Of a stretch of DNA of 64,000 nt, positions 18,666 to 28,906 are shown piece after piece. Each line of letters opens with the position of its first letter. Position 1 is the first letter of the stretch. This DNA is from Shewanella sp. Its GTDB lineage: Bacteria > Pseudomonadota > Gammaproteobacteria > Enterobacterales > Shewanellaceae. Position numbers and translations under genes: made by a program. Where the stretch lies: the NCBI RefSeq assembly GCF_013214165.1, contig NZ_JABSSM010000002.1, positions 96,498 to 160,497 on the forward strand, read 5' to 3'. The notes under the pieces are model-generated. The model saw only the letters and a program-made list of their open reading frames with translations. It made no database searches and was not told the origin of the DNA.

Positions 18666-19610
18666 GTAATGAACAACCGTGCTGGGGCCTGCATTATAGG
18701 CGGCACAGGCAAGCTCAATGTCACCATCGAAGCGCTTTAGCATCTGAGCCAGATATTCTGCGCCACCCTCGATGTTTTGATCCGGTTTAAAGGCATTAAT
18801 CACGCCTAACTCTTTGGCGGTTTCCGGCATCAACTGCATCAAGCCCATGGCTCCGGTGCGAGAAAGTGCAAACACATTGAAGGCTGATTCTGCGTGGATC
18901 ACCGCGCGAATGAGCGCCGGGTCCAGCTTGTGTCTCTTAGCCGCTTGGGCAATCAATTCATCATAGTCATGGGAAAACAGTGGCATCCTACGCCAATCCA
19001 GATCTGAGTCAGGAGCGCAGGCATAGCAGTCATAAAGCAGCACCTGATAATCATTGCCACCCGGTGCATGATCTGCAAAAACCATCAGCCCATTGGCTTG
19101 TTCATACCGATAGACTTTAAGTTGCTCGCTGCCATTGCCAGTTACGCCAATCGATAATCCCCTAGTCTTAGAGCTACTTGGCTTTAAATAGCTGGGTATG
19201 GGTGTGCTTGATACTTGAATTAGGCTGTTGTTATCCAGCATATAAGGTTTATTATTTTTAGCCGCTGTCGAAATTACAGCACCGGGCGAATTAACGCTTT
19301 TTACCCAAGCTCCCGAACCCTGAGTACCAGGTGATCCAGTATCGGTAACCCCGGCATCCCTTGCTGCAGTATGACGAGGTTTCTCACCGATTTTCTGAGT
19401 CACCACCAGCCCGCCTTCTGAGTAACTAGCCTTATAGTGAGGCTTTTTCTGTGGTTGTAACTCTGGTTGTAGTGCTAGTTCGGCCTCATTTTCCGCCTGA
19501 ACTGGGCTCACGAGCAGCAAGATACCTATGATGAGACTCAAGAGTGAAAATGTGATCAAACACCTATGCCCATGCTCTCCTTCCATTGCGTTCCCACACT
19601 TTTTTACCAT
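18630..19610 (-). CDS. Lytic transglycosylase (SLT domain), amber-truncated at the C-terminus
   Basis: 326 aa exported protein with a signal segment near residues 17-38 (cleavage around VQA). A low-complexity stretch and a small domain (VYRYEQANGLMVFADH) follow. The SLT catalytic domain runs from about 217 to the end: catalytic Glu241 in HAESAFN, then GAMGLMQLMPETA and CAAYNAGPSTV. It cleaves peptidoglycan glycan strands to 1,6-anhydro products. Family members usually continue ETQxYVxRV. Here the Tyr codon is TAG, followed in frame by VKRVKILLQRYRKS and another stop, so about 15 residues are lost. The catalytic core is complete. Confidence 0.85.
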   Translation of the reverse strand: MVKKCGNAMEGEHGHRCLITFSLLSLIIGILLLVSPVQAENEAELALQPELQPQKKPHYKASYSEGGLVVTQKIGEKPRHTAARDAGVTDTGSPGTQGSGAWVKSVNSPGAVISTAAKNNKPYMLDNNSLIQVSSTPIPSYLKPSSSKTRGLSIGVTGNGSEQLKVYRYEQANGLMVFADHAPGGNDYQVLLYDCYACAPDSDLDWRRMPLFSHDYDELIAQAAKRHKLDPALIRAVIHAESAFNVFALSRTGAMGLMQLMPETAKELGVINAFKPDQNIEGGAEYLAQMLKRFDGDIELACAAYNAGPSTVVHYKGIPPYPETQV

Positions 19611-19739
19611 TTAGAGCCCTGTGTACTCGTCGAGTTTAAGTACTTCTATCATAGCAAACAGCTGCTGCATCTCTTTATTCATTTGATTTAAAACTAGTTT
19701 ACAAGGAATGGGTGCGGCCCAAGAGACCGCAACATCAGA

Positions 19740-20309
19740 TTATTTAAGAAAATCAGCCGCATCTATCGTTGCTTTCGAGGCCTCATCGGCTTCATAGAAA
19801 GGCATAACCTTGATATTGGCCATGGAGGCTATGATAGAGCCAGGGAAAATCTCAACCGCATTATTCAGCTCAGTGACTGCGGCATTATAGAAACGACGCG
19901 CAGCCGAGATATGGGCCTCGACTTCATTATACGTTTGCATAGCCTGTAGCATGGTATTGTCTGACTTAAGCTCAGGGTATGCTTCAACGTTGAGCATAAG
20001 CTGGCCCATCTTGTTATTAAGCTGTTCGGCAACAGCGAGATGCTCCTTTATCTGAGCAACATCATTGGTGTCATATGATTGGGTCGCCTGCCCCCTCAGC
20101 TCAGTAATATCGGTCAATAATGATTTCTCATGGTCCATAAATTTTTGAGCTATTTTCAAAATATTCGGCACTAGATTCGAACGTTTCTTGAACTGCACAT
20201 CGATACCAGACAAGGCTTCACGACCCGTATTACGCTTTTTCACCAGGCTGACGTACCAAAGGTAGGCGATAATCACTACTAATCCCACAGCTAACAGCAA
20301 TCCTTCCAT
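19740..20309 (-). CDS. lemA: LemA family protein
   Basis: 189 aa. One N-terminal TM (residues 3-20) is followed by YNxxV-like helical repeats: FKKRSNLVPNILKIAQKFMDHE, LRGQA, then a long alpha-helical bundle ending MPFYEADEASK (only landmarks quoted). The family is conserved, with the soluble part predicted on the outer face of the inner membrane. The biochemical role is not settled. AAGGAC precedes the ATG at 20309. It is upstream of the transglycosylase on the same strand. Confidence 0.9.
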   Translation of the reverse strand: MEGLLLAVGLVVIIAYLWYVSLVKKRNTGREALSGIDVQFKKRSNLVPNILKIAQKFMDHEKSLLTDITELRGQATQSYDTNDVAQIKEHLAVAEQLNNKMGQLMLNVEAYPELKSDNTMLQAMQTYNEVEAHISAARRFYNAAVTELNNAVEIFPGSIIASMANIKVMPFYEADEASKATIDAADFLK

Positions 20310-20930
20310 CTTATGTCCTTGTTATTTTTTTTTCGCGACAATTTACTTGGCTTTTTGATTAAGCCTTAACCCTCTACTCTTACTTATTTTTTACATTATT
20401 TCCATACTTTTATATAAAGGTCTAATGAAGATAAAGAGGCTGCTTATTGCACTATTTTAAGCAAACCTGGATGTTTACCCTGCTTTCAATCGACTAAACC
20501 GAGTAAAACATCAAGGGGGTAAGCCAAACATTGATTAAAGCCAATAAATAGGTCATTAAATTAAAAAAAAATACACAACCCATAAAAGCTATTGATTTAA
20601 ATGATAAAAACAAAACGTCAATTATGATAAAAAATAGACACTTACTCAGAAAACTAGGTGAAACTAGCGAATTTATGCGCATCTAACTCTAAATTATTAT
20701 CATTAAGGTAAGCATTGACTAAGCGTAGACACATTTTAGGTCTTTTGATGAATAAATCCGTAAGGCGGATGCGCACCAGCCCATCAATGGAAATATGTAC
20801 ACTCATAAATATCAATTTCGCACTATCTTAATCATGATTCAGCATTCATACAGATAAGATCGAGTAGATTAGGTGTTAAGCAAACAGTGTTAATCATCTC
20901 CCTGGATTTAAACTCTCTTTGCTGGAAATA
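20310..20930. other. AT-rich non-coding stretch upstream of lemA
   Basis: AT-rich DNA between lemA (minus) and the candidate small-RNA segment. A hydrophobic minus frame at 20494-20682 has no ribosome-binding site and repetitive AT-rich codons, so I do not call it a gene. No terminator or strong promoter was recognised here. Confidence 0.5.
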
Positions 20931-21016
20931 ATTCTAACAACCAGTTCTTAAGCACCAAACTAGTTGTTAAGAAAACATAGAACCCATTAGCCTCTTAGAT
21001 TAGAGGCATTTTTTTG
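20931..21016 (+). ncRNA. Candidate small RNA 1: hairpin plus terminator, no gene upstream
   Basis: TTC-TAACAAC (20932-20941) pairs with GTTGTTAAGAA (20962-20972). Then GCCTCT-AGAGGC (20990-20995 with 21002-21007) is followed by eight Ts, a good plus-strand terminator. No plus-strand gene lies upstream for more than 2 kb (18467 is the last stop), so the transcript it ends is probably a small RNA. The 5' end is not visible. Confidence 0.4.
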
Positions 21017-21039
21017 CCTGTAATTTAATGAAATTACAC

Positions 21040-21203
21040 AAGTTAATTATTTTATCATTCAGTTCCGGTACAGCAGCGGCTTGCTATATTAGCCATCAAG
21101 CGAACATCATCCCATTGGTTCGAACTAGTTGTTACTTCTCTAATTGTTAGTGCAAGCGCACATGAATTATCCCTTTTGGACCCATACTTGGGTCCATTTT
21201 TTT
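21040..21203 (+). ncRNA. Candidate small RNA 2 ending at a strong terminator
   Basis: GGACCC (21178-21183) pairs with GGGTCC (21190-21195), followed by a run of seven Ts: a clear plus-strand terminator 140 bases before the AbgT gene. The motif AACTAGTTGTTA (21123-21134) also occurs in candidate 1 (20958-20969), so the two may be related. The start is only a guess. An alternative is a leader or attenuator for the AbgT gene. Confidence 0.4.
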
Positions 21204-21344
21204 GCCTTAAATTAAGCTTCAATTAAACCTACTAAGACACTATTACCGGTCCACTCGGAAATCCCGAGTTTAAAAACCAAAAAAAGCCAGTGACTAAGTG
21301 GCGACAAAAAGGCCCACAGAGGCCAACATTGAAGGAATAAGGGT

Positions 21345-22961
21345 ATGGGTTTAAATAAAGATGAGAGCATAGATATGCCTCTAAAATCATCGGGTTCACC
21401 TGGGGGAGAGAGCGGCGCTTTCGTGCGTTTTCTCAATATTGTCGAGCGATTAGGTAATCTACTCCCTCATCCCATCACACTATTTGCCATGTTTTGTATC
21501 GCCGTTATCGTTATCAGCGGTATCGCAGGTTATTTCGAACTCTCTATCACCGACCCTCGCCCCCTAGGCTCATCGGGACGCAGTGAAGACGGCCTCATTC
21601 ATGTAGTCAGCTTGATGAACGCCGAAGGTCTGCGAATGATCGTCTCTAATCTGGTGACGAACTTCACCGGCTTCACCCCCCTCGGCACCGTACTGGTAGC
21701 CTTGTTAGGTGTGGGAATTGCCGAACGCTCAGGCATGCTTTCTGCGGCTATGCGTTCATTAGTCATGGGAACCTCTAAGCGTCTGGTCACCTTGACCATA
21801 GTCTTCGCCGGTATCGTTTCAAATACCGCGTCCGAGCTAGGCTATGTGGTTCTGATCCCGATGGCGGCGATGATCTTCCATTCTCTGGGCCGTCATCCGC
21901 TTGCTGGGCTGGCAGCGGCTTTCGCCGGAGTATCCGGAGGTTATAGTGCTAACTTACTCTTAGGCACAGTCGATCCGCTGTTATCGGGTATCACAGAGGC
22001 GGCGGCTCAGATGATCGATCCTGTATACACGGTTGGGCCAGAGTCCAACTGGTACTTCATGTTCGTCTCTACTTTTCTCATTACTATTTTAGGCGCACTT
22101 GTCACCGAGAAGATTGTCGAGCCTAAGCTAGGCAAATATGATGCCAGTGAAGCCGCTGTCGACTTAAGTCATCAGAAAATGGACTCAGTCAACGCTCTAG
22201 AGAAGCGTGGCCTCAAAGCCGCAGGGATAGCCATACTGGTACTTTCCGTATTACTGGCACTGACCATAGTTCCGGAAGGTGCGCCACTGAGAAATCCACA
22301 AACAGGTTTAGTGGCCGACTCGCCCTTTCTTAAGGGTATTGTCGCCTTCATCTTTATCTGTTTTGCCATACCAGGCCTGGTCTACGGTAAGGTTGTTGGC
22401 ACCATGAAGCGTGATAAGGATGTCATCGATGCCATGTCCCACAGCATGAGTTCCATGGGCATGTACATAGTGCTAGTCTTCTTCGCCTCGCAGTTTGTTG
22501 CCTTCTTCAAATGGACAAACTTAGGCGCTGTGCTGGCCGTTTCCGGCGCCGATGCACTCAGCGCCATCGGCCTAACCGGTCCCTTGGTGTTCCTACTGTT
22601 CATCATGATGTGTGGTGTCATCAACCTGATGTTAGGCAGCGCCTCGGCTCAATGGGCTGTAACGGCTCCCATCTTCGTGCCCATGCTAATGCTGATAGGC
22701 TATGCGCCGGAAACCATTCAGGCGGCTTATCGGATTGGAGATTCGGTGACTAACTTGATCACCCCTATGATGAGTTACTTCGGTCTGATCCTCGCAGTCG
22801 CTTCCCAGTATAAGAAGAACTTAGGCATAGGCACGCTTATCGCCACCATGCTGCCATACTCCATCGTGTTCTTTATCGGTTGGACCCTGTTCTTCTTCCT
22901 CTGGGTGTTCGTATTGGAGATGCCGGTGGGACCTGGGGCTGCGACCTATTATACGCCTTAG
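21345..22961 (+). CDS. AbgT family transporter
   Basis: 538 aa inner-membrane protein with about 12 hydrophobic segments. GNLLPHPITLFAMF, SNTASELGYVVLIPMAAMIF and PMMSYFGLILAVASQY match the AbgT (p-aminobenzoyl-glutamate transporter) family. Some members import p-aminobenzoyl-glutamate and others export sulfonamide-like drugs and folate precursors. The direction here is unknown. AAGGAATAAGGG precedes the ATG. Two terminators upstream separate it from any earlier transcript. Confidence 0.9.
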   Translation: MGLNKDESIDMPLKSSGSPGGESGAFVRFLNIVERLGNLLPHPITLFAMFCIAVIVISGIAGYFELSITDPRPLGSSGRSEDGLIHVVSLMNAEGLRMIVSNLVTNFTGFTPLGTVLVALLGVGIAERSGMLSAAMRSLVMGTSKRLVTLTIVFAGIVSNTASELGYVVLIPMAAMIFHSLGRHPLAGLAAAFAGVSGGYSANLLLGTVDPLLSGITEAAAQMIDPVYTVGPESNWYFMFVSTFLITILGALVTEKIVEPKLGKYDASEAAVDLSHQKMDSVNALEKRGLKAAGIAILVLSVLLALTIVPEGAPLRNPQTGLVADSPFLKGIVAFIFICFAIPGLVYGKVVGTMKRDKDVIDAMSHSMSSMGMYIVLVFFASQFVAFFKWTNLGAVLAVSGADALSAIGLTGPLVFLLFIMMCGVINLMLGSASAQWAVTAPIFVPMLMLIGYAPETIQAAYRIGDSVTNLITPMMSYFGLILAVASQYKKNLGIGTLIATMLPYSIVFFIGWTLFFFLWVFVLEMPVGPGAATYYTP

Positions 22962-22993
22962 GAGAAGCCACTAGGTTTTACGAGGACAACTAA

Positions 22994-23033
22994 GACGAAG
23001 TCGGGCTTCGCCCTATGAGGGCGCGACTTCGTC
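22994..23033. repeat. Long GC-rich hairpin after the AbgT gene
   Basis: GACGAAGTCG (22994-23003) is the exact inverse of CGACTTCGTC (23024-23033), with inner pairing of CGCCC and GGGCG. It resembles intergenic palindromes that are often repeated in a genome. No T-tract follows. Confidence 0.5.
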
Positions 23034-23172
23034 GCGTTAAGGAAAGGCTAGAATTTGTGCTTGTTTTTCCTAGCAGGCACAAGGTGCCGCTCTCGAAGTG
23101 AGCCGGCGAGCGCTCTCCTAGCCAACTTATTGGCGTCCTCGCACCTTCTCTTACTTCCTTTTAACCAACAAA

Positions 23173-23206
23173 AAACCCGGCAATGTGATTGCCGGGTTTT
23201 TTTAAG
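23173..23206. terminator. Bidirectional terminator between AbgT and RND pump genes
   Basis: A perfect 12-bp stem AAACCCGGCAAT / ATTGCCGGGTTT with GTG loop (23173-23199), T-run on the plus side and A-run on the other. It fits termination from both convergent genes. Confidence 0.9.
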
Positions 23207-23233
23207 ACCTTATCGAATTGAGCCCATCACTTG

Positions 23234-26200
23234 CTATCGCGTAGCACTGGTCTCGGCTTCGACTGCCTTCTTCGTCTCTCGTCTGCTAAAGAGTCGCTCG
23301 ACAACCACGAAGAAGATTGGGATGAAGAATATTCCGATAAAGGTCGAACTCAACATGCCGCCTAGTACACCTGTACCTATGGCATTTTGGCTACCTGAGC
23401 CAACACCGGTACTGATGGCCAGAGGGACGACACCCAGGCCAAAGGCCATGGAAGTCATCAGGATAGGTCGTAGACGTACCCTTACCGCATGCAAGGTCGC
23501 ATCGACAAGGGTTGCCCCTTTCTCATAGTATTCCTTGGCAAATTCCACGATCAGAATGGCGTTTTTAGTCGCCAGCCCCACTGTGGTTAACAGCGCCACC
23601 TGGAAGAATACGTCATTAGGTAATCCGCGGGCATTCATGGCAATCAGCGCACCAATAATACCCAGAGGCACCACTAAGATTACCGCGAACGGCACAGACC
23701 AACTCTCATAGAGTGCCGCCAGTACTAGAAATACCACCACGATAGACAGGGCATACAAAGCCGGTGCCTGATTACCCGATAGGCGCTCCTCATAGGATAG
23801 ACCGCTCCACTCGACACCGAATCCTGGTGGTAACTGCTTCACCATCTCTTCGATATCGTTCATGGCGTCACCTGTACTATAGCCTGGTGCCGTTCCACCT
23901 TGGATGTTCATCGCGGGCAGACCGTTGAATCGTTCCAGTCGAGGCGATGCATATTCCCAAGTCCCAGTAGCAAAAGCTGAGAAAGGCACCATCTCACCTT
24001 GGCTGTTACGCACATACCAGTAATCGATATCACCCGGCTGCATGCGATACTCGGCTTCGCCCTGCACGTACACCTTCTTCACGCGGCCACGATCGATAAA
24101 GTCATTCACGTATGACCCACCCCAAGCCGTACTCAGCACGCTGTTCACCGAGTTGATGTCAACACTCAAGGCGCGGATCTTAGCCTGATCGATATGTATC
24201 TGGTACATGGGCGCATCTTCCTGACCATTCGGGCGTACGCCTATCAGGTTAGGATTTTTCGATGCCATACCCAGCAAGATGTTTCTCGCTTCCACCAGCT
24301 TGTCATGGCCTTGGCCATTTCTGTCCTGCAGATAGAAGTCGAAACCGTTCGCCGTCCCCAGCTCGATTACCGCCGGAGGCACAAATGCAAATACGAAGGC
24401 TTCCTTCATCTGCATAAACATCCCCATGGCTCGTCCCGCAACCGATTGAATATCTTGTCCAGGACCTTCTCGCTCGGCCCAGTCCTTCATGCTGACGAAG
24501 GCGATACCCATGTTCTGACCGCTACCCGCGAAGCTGAAGCCAGAAACGGTAAATACAGATTCCACGTTGTCACTTTCTTCAGAGAGGTAGTAGTCGGTAA
24601 CGGTTTTCATCACCTTCTGAGTACTCTCCAATGTTGAGTTCACCGGTAAGATCGCTTGCGTATACATGATGCCTTGATCTTCATCTGGCAAGAAAGCGGT
24701 CGGCATGCGCATAAAGATCCAACCCACGGCGACGGTTATCGCCAAGTAGGTCAACATGACACGGCCTGTACGCTTGATCATGGCGGCGACTGTGTCGGTG
24801 TAACGCGATGTCAGCTGGTCGAAACTGCGATTAAACCAACCGAAGAAGCCAGTGTTAATATGCGTCTGCCCCTTTTTCATTGGCTTAAGCATGGTGGCAC
24901 ACAGGGCTGGAGTCAGAATCAAGGCAACCATCACAGACAGTCCCATGGCCGACACTATCGTCACCGAAAACTGACGATAGATGACACCCGTAGATCCCGA
25001 CATAAATGCCATGGGCACGAATACTGCCGATAGGGTCAGACCGATACCCACCAGGGCGCCGGTAATTTGATCCATGGACTTCTTGGTGGCCTCGACTGGG
25101 CTTAGCCCCTCCTCCTGCATCACACGTTCGACGTTTTCCACCACCACGATGGCATCATCTACCAGCAAGCCGATGGCCAGTACCATGGCAAACATGGTCA
25201 AGGTGTTGATGGAGAAACCGAGCGCCGACAGAATGGCGAAAGTACCCAATAACACCACAGGCACGGCTATGGTCGGAATGAGCGTCGCCCTGAAGTTTTG
25301 TAGAAACAAGTACATGATCAAGAAGACCAGCACGATGGCTTCCAGTAAGGTCATCACAACACCTTGGATGGATTGCTCCACGAATGGTGTCGTATCATAG
25401 GGGTAAACCACTTCTAACCCCTGGGGGAAGAATTGCTGCATCTCATCGACCTTGGCGCGTACCGCGTTAGCCGTTGCCAGTGCGTTAGCACCGGTTGCCA
25501 ATTGAATGGCAATTCCCGACGCAGGCTTACCATTATAGAAAGACTCTGATGCATAGCTTTCTGCACCTAGCTCGACCCGAGCCACATCCTTAAGGTACAC
25601 GTTGGCACCGCTGGGATCTGACTTGATGATGATCTGTTCGAACTCTGTTACTGTTTGCAAACGACTCTGTGCCGATACCGTCGCATTCAGCTCCTGGCCA
25701 GCTACCGATGGAGAGCCACCCAACTGTCCCGTTGAGACTTGATTATTTTGCTCACGTATCGAGGCCATGATGTCTACACTGGTCAGTTTATACTGGGTCA
25801 GTTTCAGAGGATCTAGCCAGATCCGCATCGCATACTGAGCACCAAACAGCTGCACAGTTCCCACACCTGGCACTCGGCCCATGGCGTCTTGTATGTTAGA
25901 CGCCACATAATCCGAGATGTCGTTCTTATCTAAAGAACCGTCTTGAGAAACGAAGCCCAACACCATCAAGTAGCCAGCACTCGACTTACTGACATCAACA
26001 CCTTGAGCCTGTACTTCCTGAGGCAACAAGGGCATAGCAAGCTGTAACTTGTTCTGCACCTGTACCTGAGCGATATCAGGATCCGCCTCCGCATTGAAGG
26101 TTAGGGTGATCTGCGCATTACCGAAACTATCACTGGTCGATGTGATATAACGCAAGTTATCCAAACCCGTCATTCGCTGCTCGATGACCTGAGTCACCGA

Positions 26201-26377
26201 ATCAGCCATGATCTTAGCCGATGCACCTGGGTAAACGGCGCTGATCACTACCGATGGCGGCGCAATATTTGGATACTGAGATACGGGTAGGCTAAAGATC
26301 GACAAGACCCCAGCCAGCATAACAATAATGGCGAGCACCCAAGCAAAAATAGGGCGATCGATAAAGAAACGAGCCAT
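23234..26377 (-). CDS. RND multidrug efflux pump, inner-membrane subunit (AcrB/MexB type)
   Basis: 1047 aa, full length for the HAE1 family. It opens [22 protein letters not shown]4 carries the proton-relay pair Asp-Asp in [14 protein letters not shown], and two large periplasmic loops and 12 TMs are evident. It is the H+-driven exporter of a tripartite pump. The adaptor is encoded 15 bases upstream. No outer-membrane TolC-like gene is in the cluster, so it would use one encoded elsewhere. A strong terminator follows. The drug range cannot be told from sequence. Confidence 0.95.
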   Translation of the reverse strand: MARFFIDRPIFAWVLAIIVMLAGVLSIFSLPVSQYPNIAPPSVVISAVYPGASAKIMADSVTQVIEQRMTGLDNLRYITSTSDSFGNAQITLTFNAEADPDIAQVQVQNKLQLAMPLLPQEVQAQGVDVSKSSAGYLMVLGFVSQDGSLDKNDISDYVASNIQDAMGRVPGVGTVQLFGAQYAMRIWLDPLKLTQYKLTSVDIMASIREQNNQVSTGQLGGSPSVAGQELNATVSAQSRLQTVTEFEQIIIKSDPSGANVYLKDVARVELGAESYASESFYNGKPASGIAIQLATGANALATANAVRAKVDEMQQFFPQGLEVVYPYDTTPFVEQSIQGVVMTLLEAIVLVFLIMYLFLQNFRATLIPTIAVPVVLLGTFAILSALGFSINTLTMFAMVLAIGLLVDDAIVVVENVERVMQEEGLSPVEATKKSMDQITGALVGIGLTLSAVFVPMAFMSGSTGVIYRQFSVTIVSAMGLSVMVALILTPALCATMLKPMKKGQTHINTGFFGWFNRSFDQLTSRYTDTVAAMIKRTGRVMLTYLAITVAVGWIFMRMPTAFLPDEDQGIMYTQAILPVNSTLESTQKVMKTVTDYYLSEESDNVESVFTVSGFSFAGSGQNMGIAFVSMKDWAEREGPGQDIQSVAGRAMGMFMQMKEAFVFAFVPPAVIELGTANGFDFYLQDRNGQGHDKLVEARNILLGMASKNPNLIGVRPNGQEDAPMYQIHIDQAKIRALSVDINSVNSVLSTAWGGSYVNDFIDRGRVKKVYVQGEAEYRMQPGDIDYWYVRNSQGEMVPFSAFATGTWEYASPRLERFNGLPAMNIQGGTAPGYSTGDAMNDIEEMVKQLPPGFGVEWSGLSYEERLSGNQAPALYALSIVVVFLVLAALYESWSVPFAVILVVPLGIIGALIAMNARGLPNDVFFQVALLTTVGLATKNAILIVEFAKEYYEKGATLVDATLHAVRVRLRPILMTSMAFGLGVVPLAISTGVGSGSQNAIGTGVLGGMLSSTFIGIFFIPIFFVVVERLFSRRETKKAVEAETSATR

Positions 26378-26392
26378 AACTCTACCTTACTG

Positions 26393-27568
26393 TTATTTTT
26401 GGTTAGTCGATTGACTGGCAGGTGTACTCGCCGAATCATCTGCAGTGATAGCTACAGGTGTAACTGAAGCGCCAGGGCGAATTTTTTGTAATCCTTCGAC
26501 AATGAGGCTATCACCGACGGCAAGACCATCTAGGATACGCCATTGATGATCGATCACCTCAGCTGTGGTCACGATTCGAGTTTCGACCTTGTTGTCGCTA
26601 TTGACTATCATAGCAACGGCCTGACCCTTGGTATTGCGGGTGATCGCTTTTTGCGGCACCAGAATAGCTTCAGGATCGGTACCCGCATTGAGCACTGCAC
26701 GCACGTACATGCCAGGCAGAAGCAGACCATCTGGATTAGGGAACTCGGCTCTCAAGATAACCGAGCCGGTATTTTCATCGACACTCACCTCGGCAAAGCG
26801 CAACACACCCGTATGGGCGTAAGTCGTACCGTCTTCGAGAATAAGCTGCACATCTGCGTTATCGCTTGCCTGTAACTTACCTTGCCTAAGCTTGGCCTTT
26901 AAGCGCAAGACTTGTGCGCTGGACTGAGCGATATCCACATTGATGGGATCTAGCTGTTGAATCTTCGCCAACGTCTGTGCCTGATTTGCCGTCACTAACG
27001 CACCGGCTGTGACACTGGATTTGCTGATCCGGCCCGAGATAGGCGCCTTGACTTCGGTATAGACTAAATTAATCTTGGCGGTATTGATGGCGGCATTAGC
27101 CACGACCACATTGGCTAGCGCTTCTTTATACAGGGCATCGGCTTCATCGAAGTCTTGCTCGCTGATGGCATTGGTCTTGATCAAGGCTTTAAAGCGTAAT
27201 GCTTTCGCCTTGGCTGACACTAAACCTGCATTAGCACGCGCCAGTTCGGCTTCGGCGCTAATAACGGCCGCTTCATAGGTTGCCGAGTCAATCTGATACA
27301 GAGACTGGCCCTTCTTCACATCACTGCCTTCGACAAATGTACGTTCGGTAATGATACCTGTGGCCTGTGGCCTAACTTCGGCCTCGAGGAATGCCTTACT
27401 CCGTCCCGGCAGCTCGACGCGAATATCTTGCGACTGGGTCTTAATCTGAATAACGCCAACTTCCGCGCTTCTTGGACCTTGACCTTGCTTAGCATCGCCA
27501 CTCTGCCCACAAGCAGTTATCCATAACGCCACACTTAAAAACGAGGCAATTTTCACTATTTGCCGCAT
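26393..27568 (-). CDS. RND efflux periplasmic adaptor lipoprotein (AcrA/MexA type)
   Basis: 391 aa from the ATG at 27568, preceded by AGGAG. The signal peptide ends in a lipobox, WITACGQS, so Cys is lipidated and the protein is anchored in the inner membrane. The order is barrel-sandwich half (EVRPQATGIITERTFVEGSDVKKGQ), alpha-hairpin, second half (KAPISGRISKSSVTAGALV) and C-terminal beta domain (only landmarks quoted). It couples the pump subunit to an outer-membrane channel. First gene of a two-gene operon. Confidence 0.95.
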   Translation of the reverse strand: MRQIVKIASFLSVALWITACGQSGDAKQGQGPRSAEVGVIQIKTQSQDIRVELPGRSKAFLEAEVRPQATGIITERTFVEGSDVKKGQSLYQIDSATYEAAVISAEAELARANAGLVSAKAKALRFKALIKTNAISEQDFDEADALYKEALANVVVANAAINTAKINLVYTEVKAPISGRISKSSVTAGALVTANQAQTLAKIQQLDPINVDIAQSSAQVLRLKAKLRQGKLQASDNADVQLILEDGTTYAHTGVLRFAEVSVDENTGSVILRAEFPNPDGLLLPGMYVRAVLNAGTDPEAILVPQKAITRNTKGQAVAMIVNSDNKVETRIVTTAEVIDHQWRILDGLAVGDSLIVEGLQKIRPGASVTPVAITADDSASTPASQSTNQK

Positions 27569-27951
27569 AAGAACTCCTATCAAAGCAACCGACCAGACAT
27601 GGTATCCCGAACAATAGCAACGACTATTTCAGGTATATTTGGCAGCATAAATTATTGGGTAATATTGAACCTGCCTTTATCTCACACCTGAACAGAGTCA
27701 ACAAGATAAACTAGCTGTAAATTTGTAAGTTAATGCAAATTTAAACCGATAAATCATAAGTTTATGTTACGAGCAGGTTAACACGGGTGGCATTTCAGAC
27801 TCTAGAACACTGCTTGCTTCTAGGCAGATTTTTACTTTCAGCCTACTCCTTTACACAGGCTACGGAGCCTGACTAAAATACAGAAGCGCTAGGCAGTAGC
27901 ATCACAGGTAAGCTGACGTTGGCCTAGACTGTCAAGACTCCTAGCAGAAAT
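27569..27951. other. Gene-free stretch upstream of the RND operon
   Basis: 383 bases between the adaptor gene start and the glycosylase stop, both minus. It holds the pump promoter region and a 6-bp hairpin CAGGCT-ACGG-AGCCTG at 27856-27871. No TetR/AcrR-type regulator gene is adjacent. Confidence 0.5.
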
Positions 27952-28650
27952 TTAAACTCTATTATCCCCTACGCCGTAAGCGAGAATACGGCTAATATCG
28001 GCAAGACTGCGACCCGACTCTTGTTGCCAGACATTGAATACGGCTTGCACCTGCTTTAGTCCGCTCTTAGTACTAAAACCAAAGTCCACCAGCTTGTGCG
28101 CTTTCATATATGCCTGCACGTCGCCGGTCAGCAGGAAGGTATCCTTACCCATGGCCCGCAGAAAGTAGGGACCCGTGTTACCGCCGAGTCGAGTGCCTCG
28201 GCGTTTAAGCTGTGCCCACAAGCCGGTGATATCCTCACTAGGCCAATTGGCAATAAACTCGGCCAAGCTGCCGTGCTCCCTGGCAATATCTTGAATCATC
28301 AGCGCATTATCATAGATGGCCATGGTTTTTTTCATGTGCCTAATAAGCGTCACATCGCTGGCTCTATCATGTAACTGCTCAGGCGATAGCATCAGCACCT
28401 TCATAGGCTCGAAACCGAAGAAGGCTTTCTCGTAGGCAGGCCATTTATTGTCGACGATGCGCCAAACGAACCCGGACTGGAATACCTTCTTGCTCATCTC
28501 AGACAGGAGTTGAGCATCGCTATACTCACCTAGCTCATCGACGCTAAGATTCAAATTAGGATTATCCAGCAGGCTCTCCAGACCTTCATCGCCACCTTTG
28601 CGGTCACTGGCTCTTTGATAGATGGCAGAGTAAGATTCTTGTCGACTCAT
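27952..28650 (-). CDS. DNA-3-methyladenine glycosylase I family protein (Tag-like)
   Basis: 232 aa. FQSGFVWRIVDNKWPAYEKAF and DVTLIRHMKKTMAIYDNA match the helix-hairpin-helix core of the Adenine_glyco (Tag) family, which removes 3-methyladenine from DNA. GNTGPYFLRAMGKDTFLLTGDVQ fits the later part (landmarks only). The N-terminal RCxW and C-terminal Cys/His residues that bind zinc in E. coli Tag are absent. It therefore belongs to a divergent, zinc-less subgroup and its substrate may differ. Confidence 0.75.
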   Translation of the reverse strand: MSRQESYSAIYQRASDRKGGDEGLESLLDNPNLNLSVDELGEYSDAQLLSEMSKKVFQSGFVWRIVDNKWPAYEKAFFGFEPMKVLMLSPEQLHDRASDVTLIRHMKKTMAIYDNALMIQDIAREHGSLAEFIANWPSEDITGLWAQLKRRGTRLGGNTGPYFLRAMGKDTFLLTGDVQAYMKAHKLVDFGFSTKSGLKQVQAVFNVWQQESGRSLADISRILAYGVGDNRV

Positions 28651-28906
28651 ATTGAAATATCGATTCCTAATTAAAATAATCTGTCCATAGTAAGAAATAT
28701 AAGACAGAAAGCAATGACTCCCATAGAGACTCCAATGCGGCTGGACAAAAAACCAGCAAACATCTAGTTTTAATAACGAGCAAGTTTAATCCTGACGAGC
28801 AACAGATTTTAACCTAATACTCGGATAGCTTATGGATTTGCGCTCTAACCTGTAGCGACTAAAGTTATCTATAGGGCTTACTGTTAATCTTTGAGGGCGA
28901 TCGCTG

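Noticed and set aside
20494..20682. Hydrophobic 62-codon minus frame in the lemA-AbgT gap
   Set aside because: AT-rich DNA gives Phe/Leu/Ile by chance; no ribosome-binding site.
21114..21128. GGTTCGAAC resembling a tRNA T-loop
   Set aside because: No acceptor stem, anticodon arm or D-loop around it.
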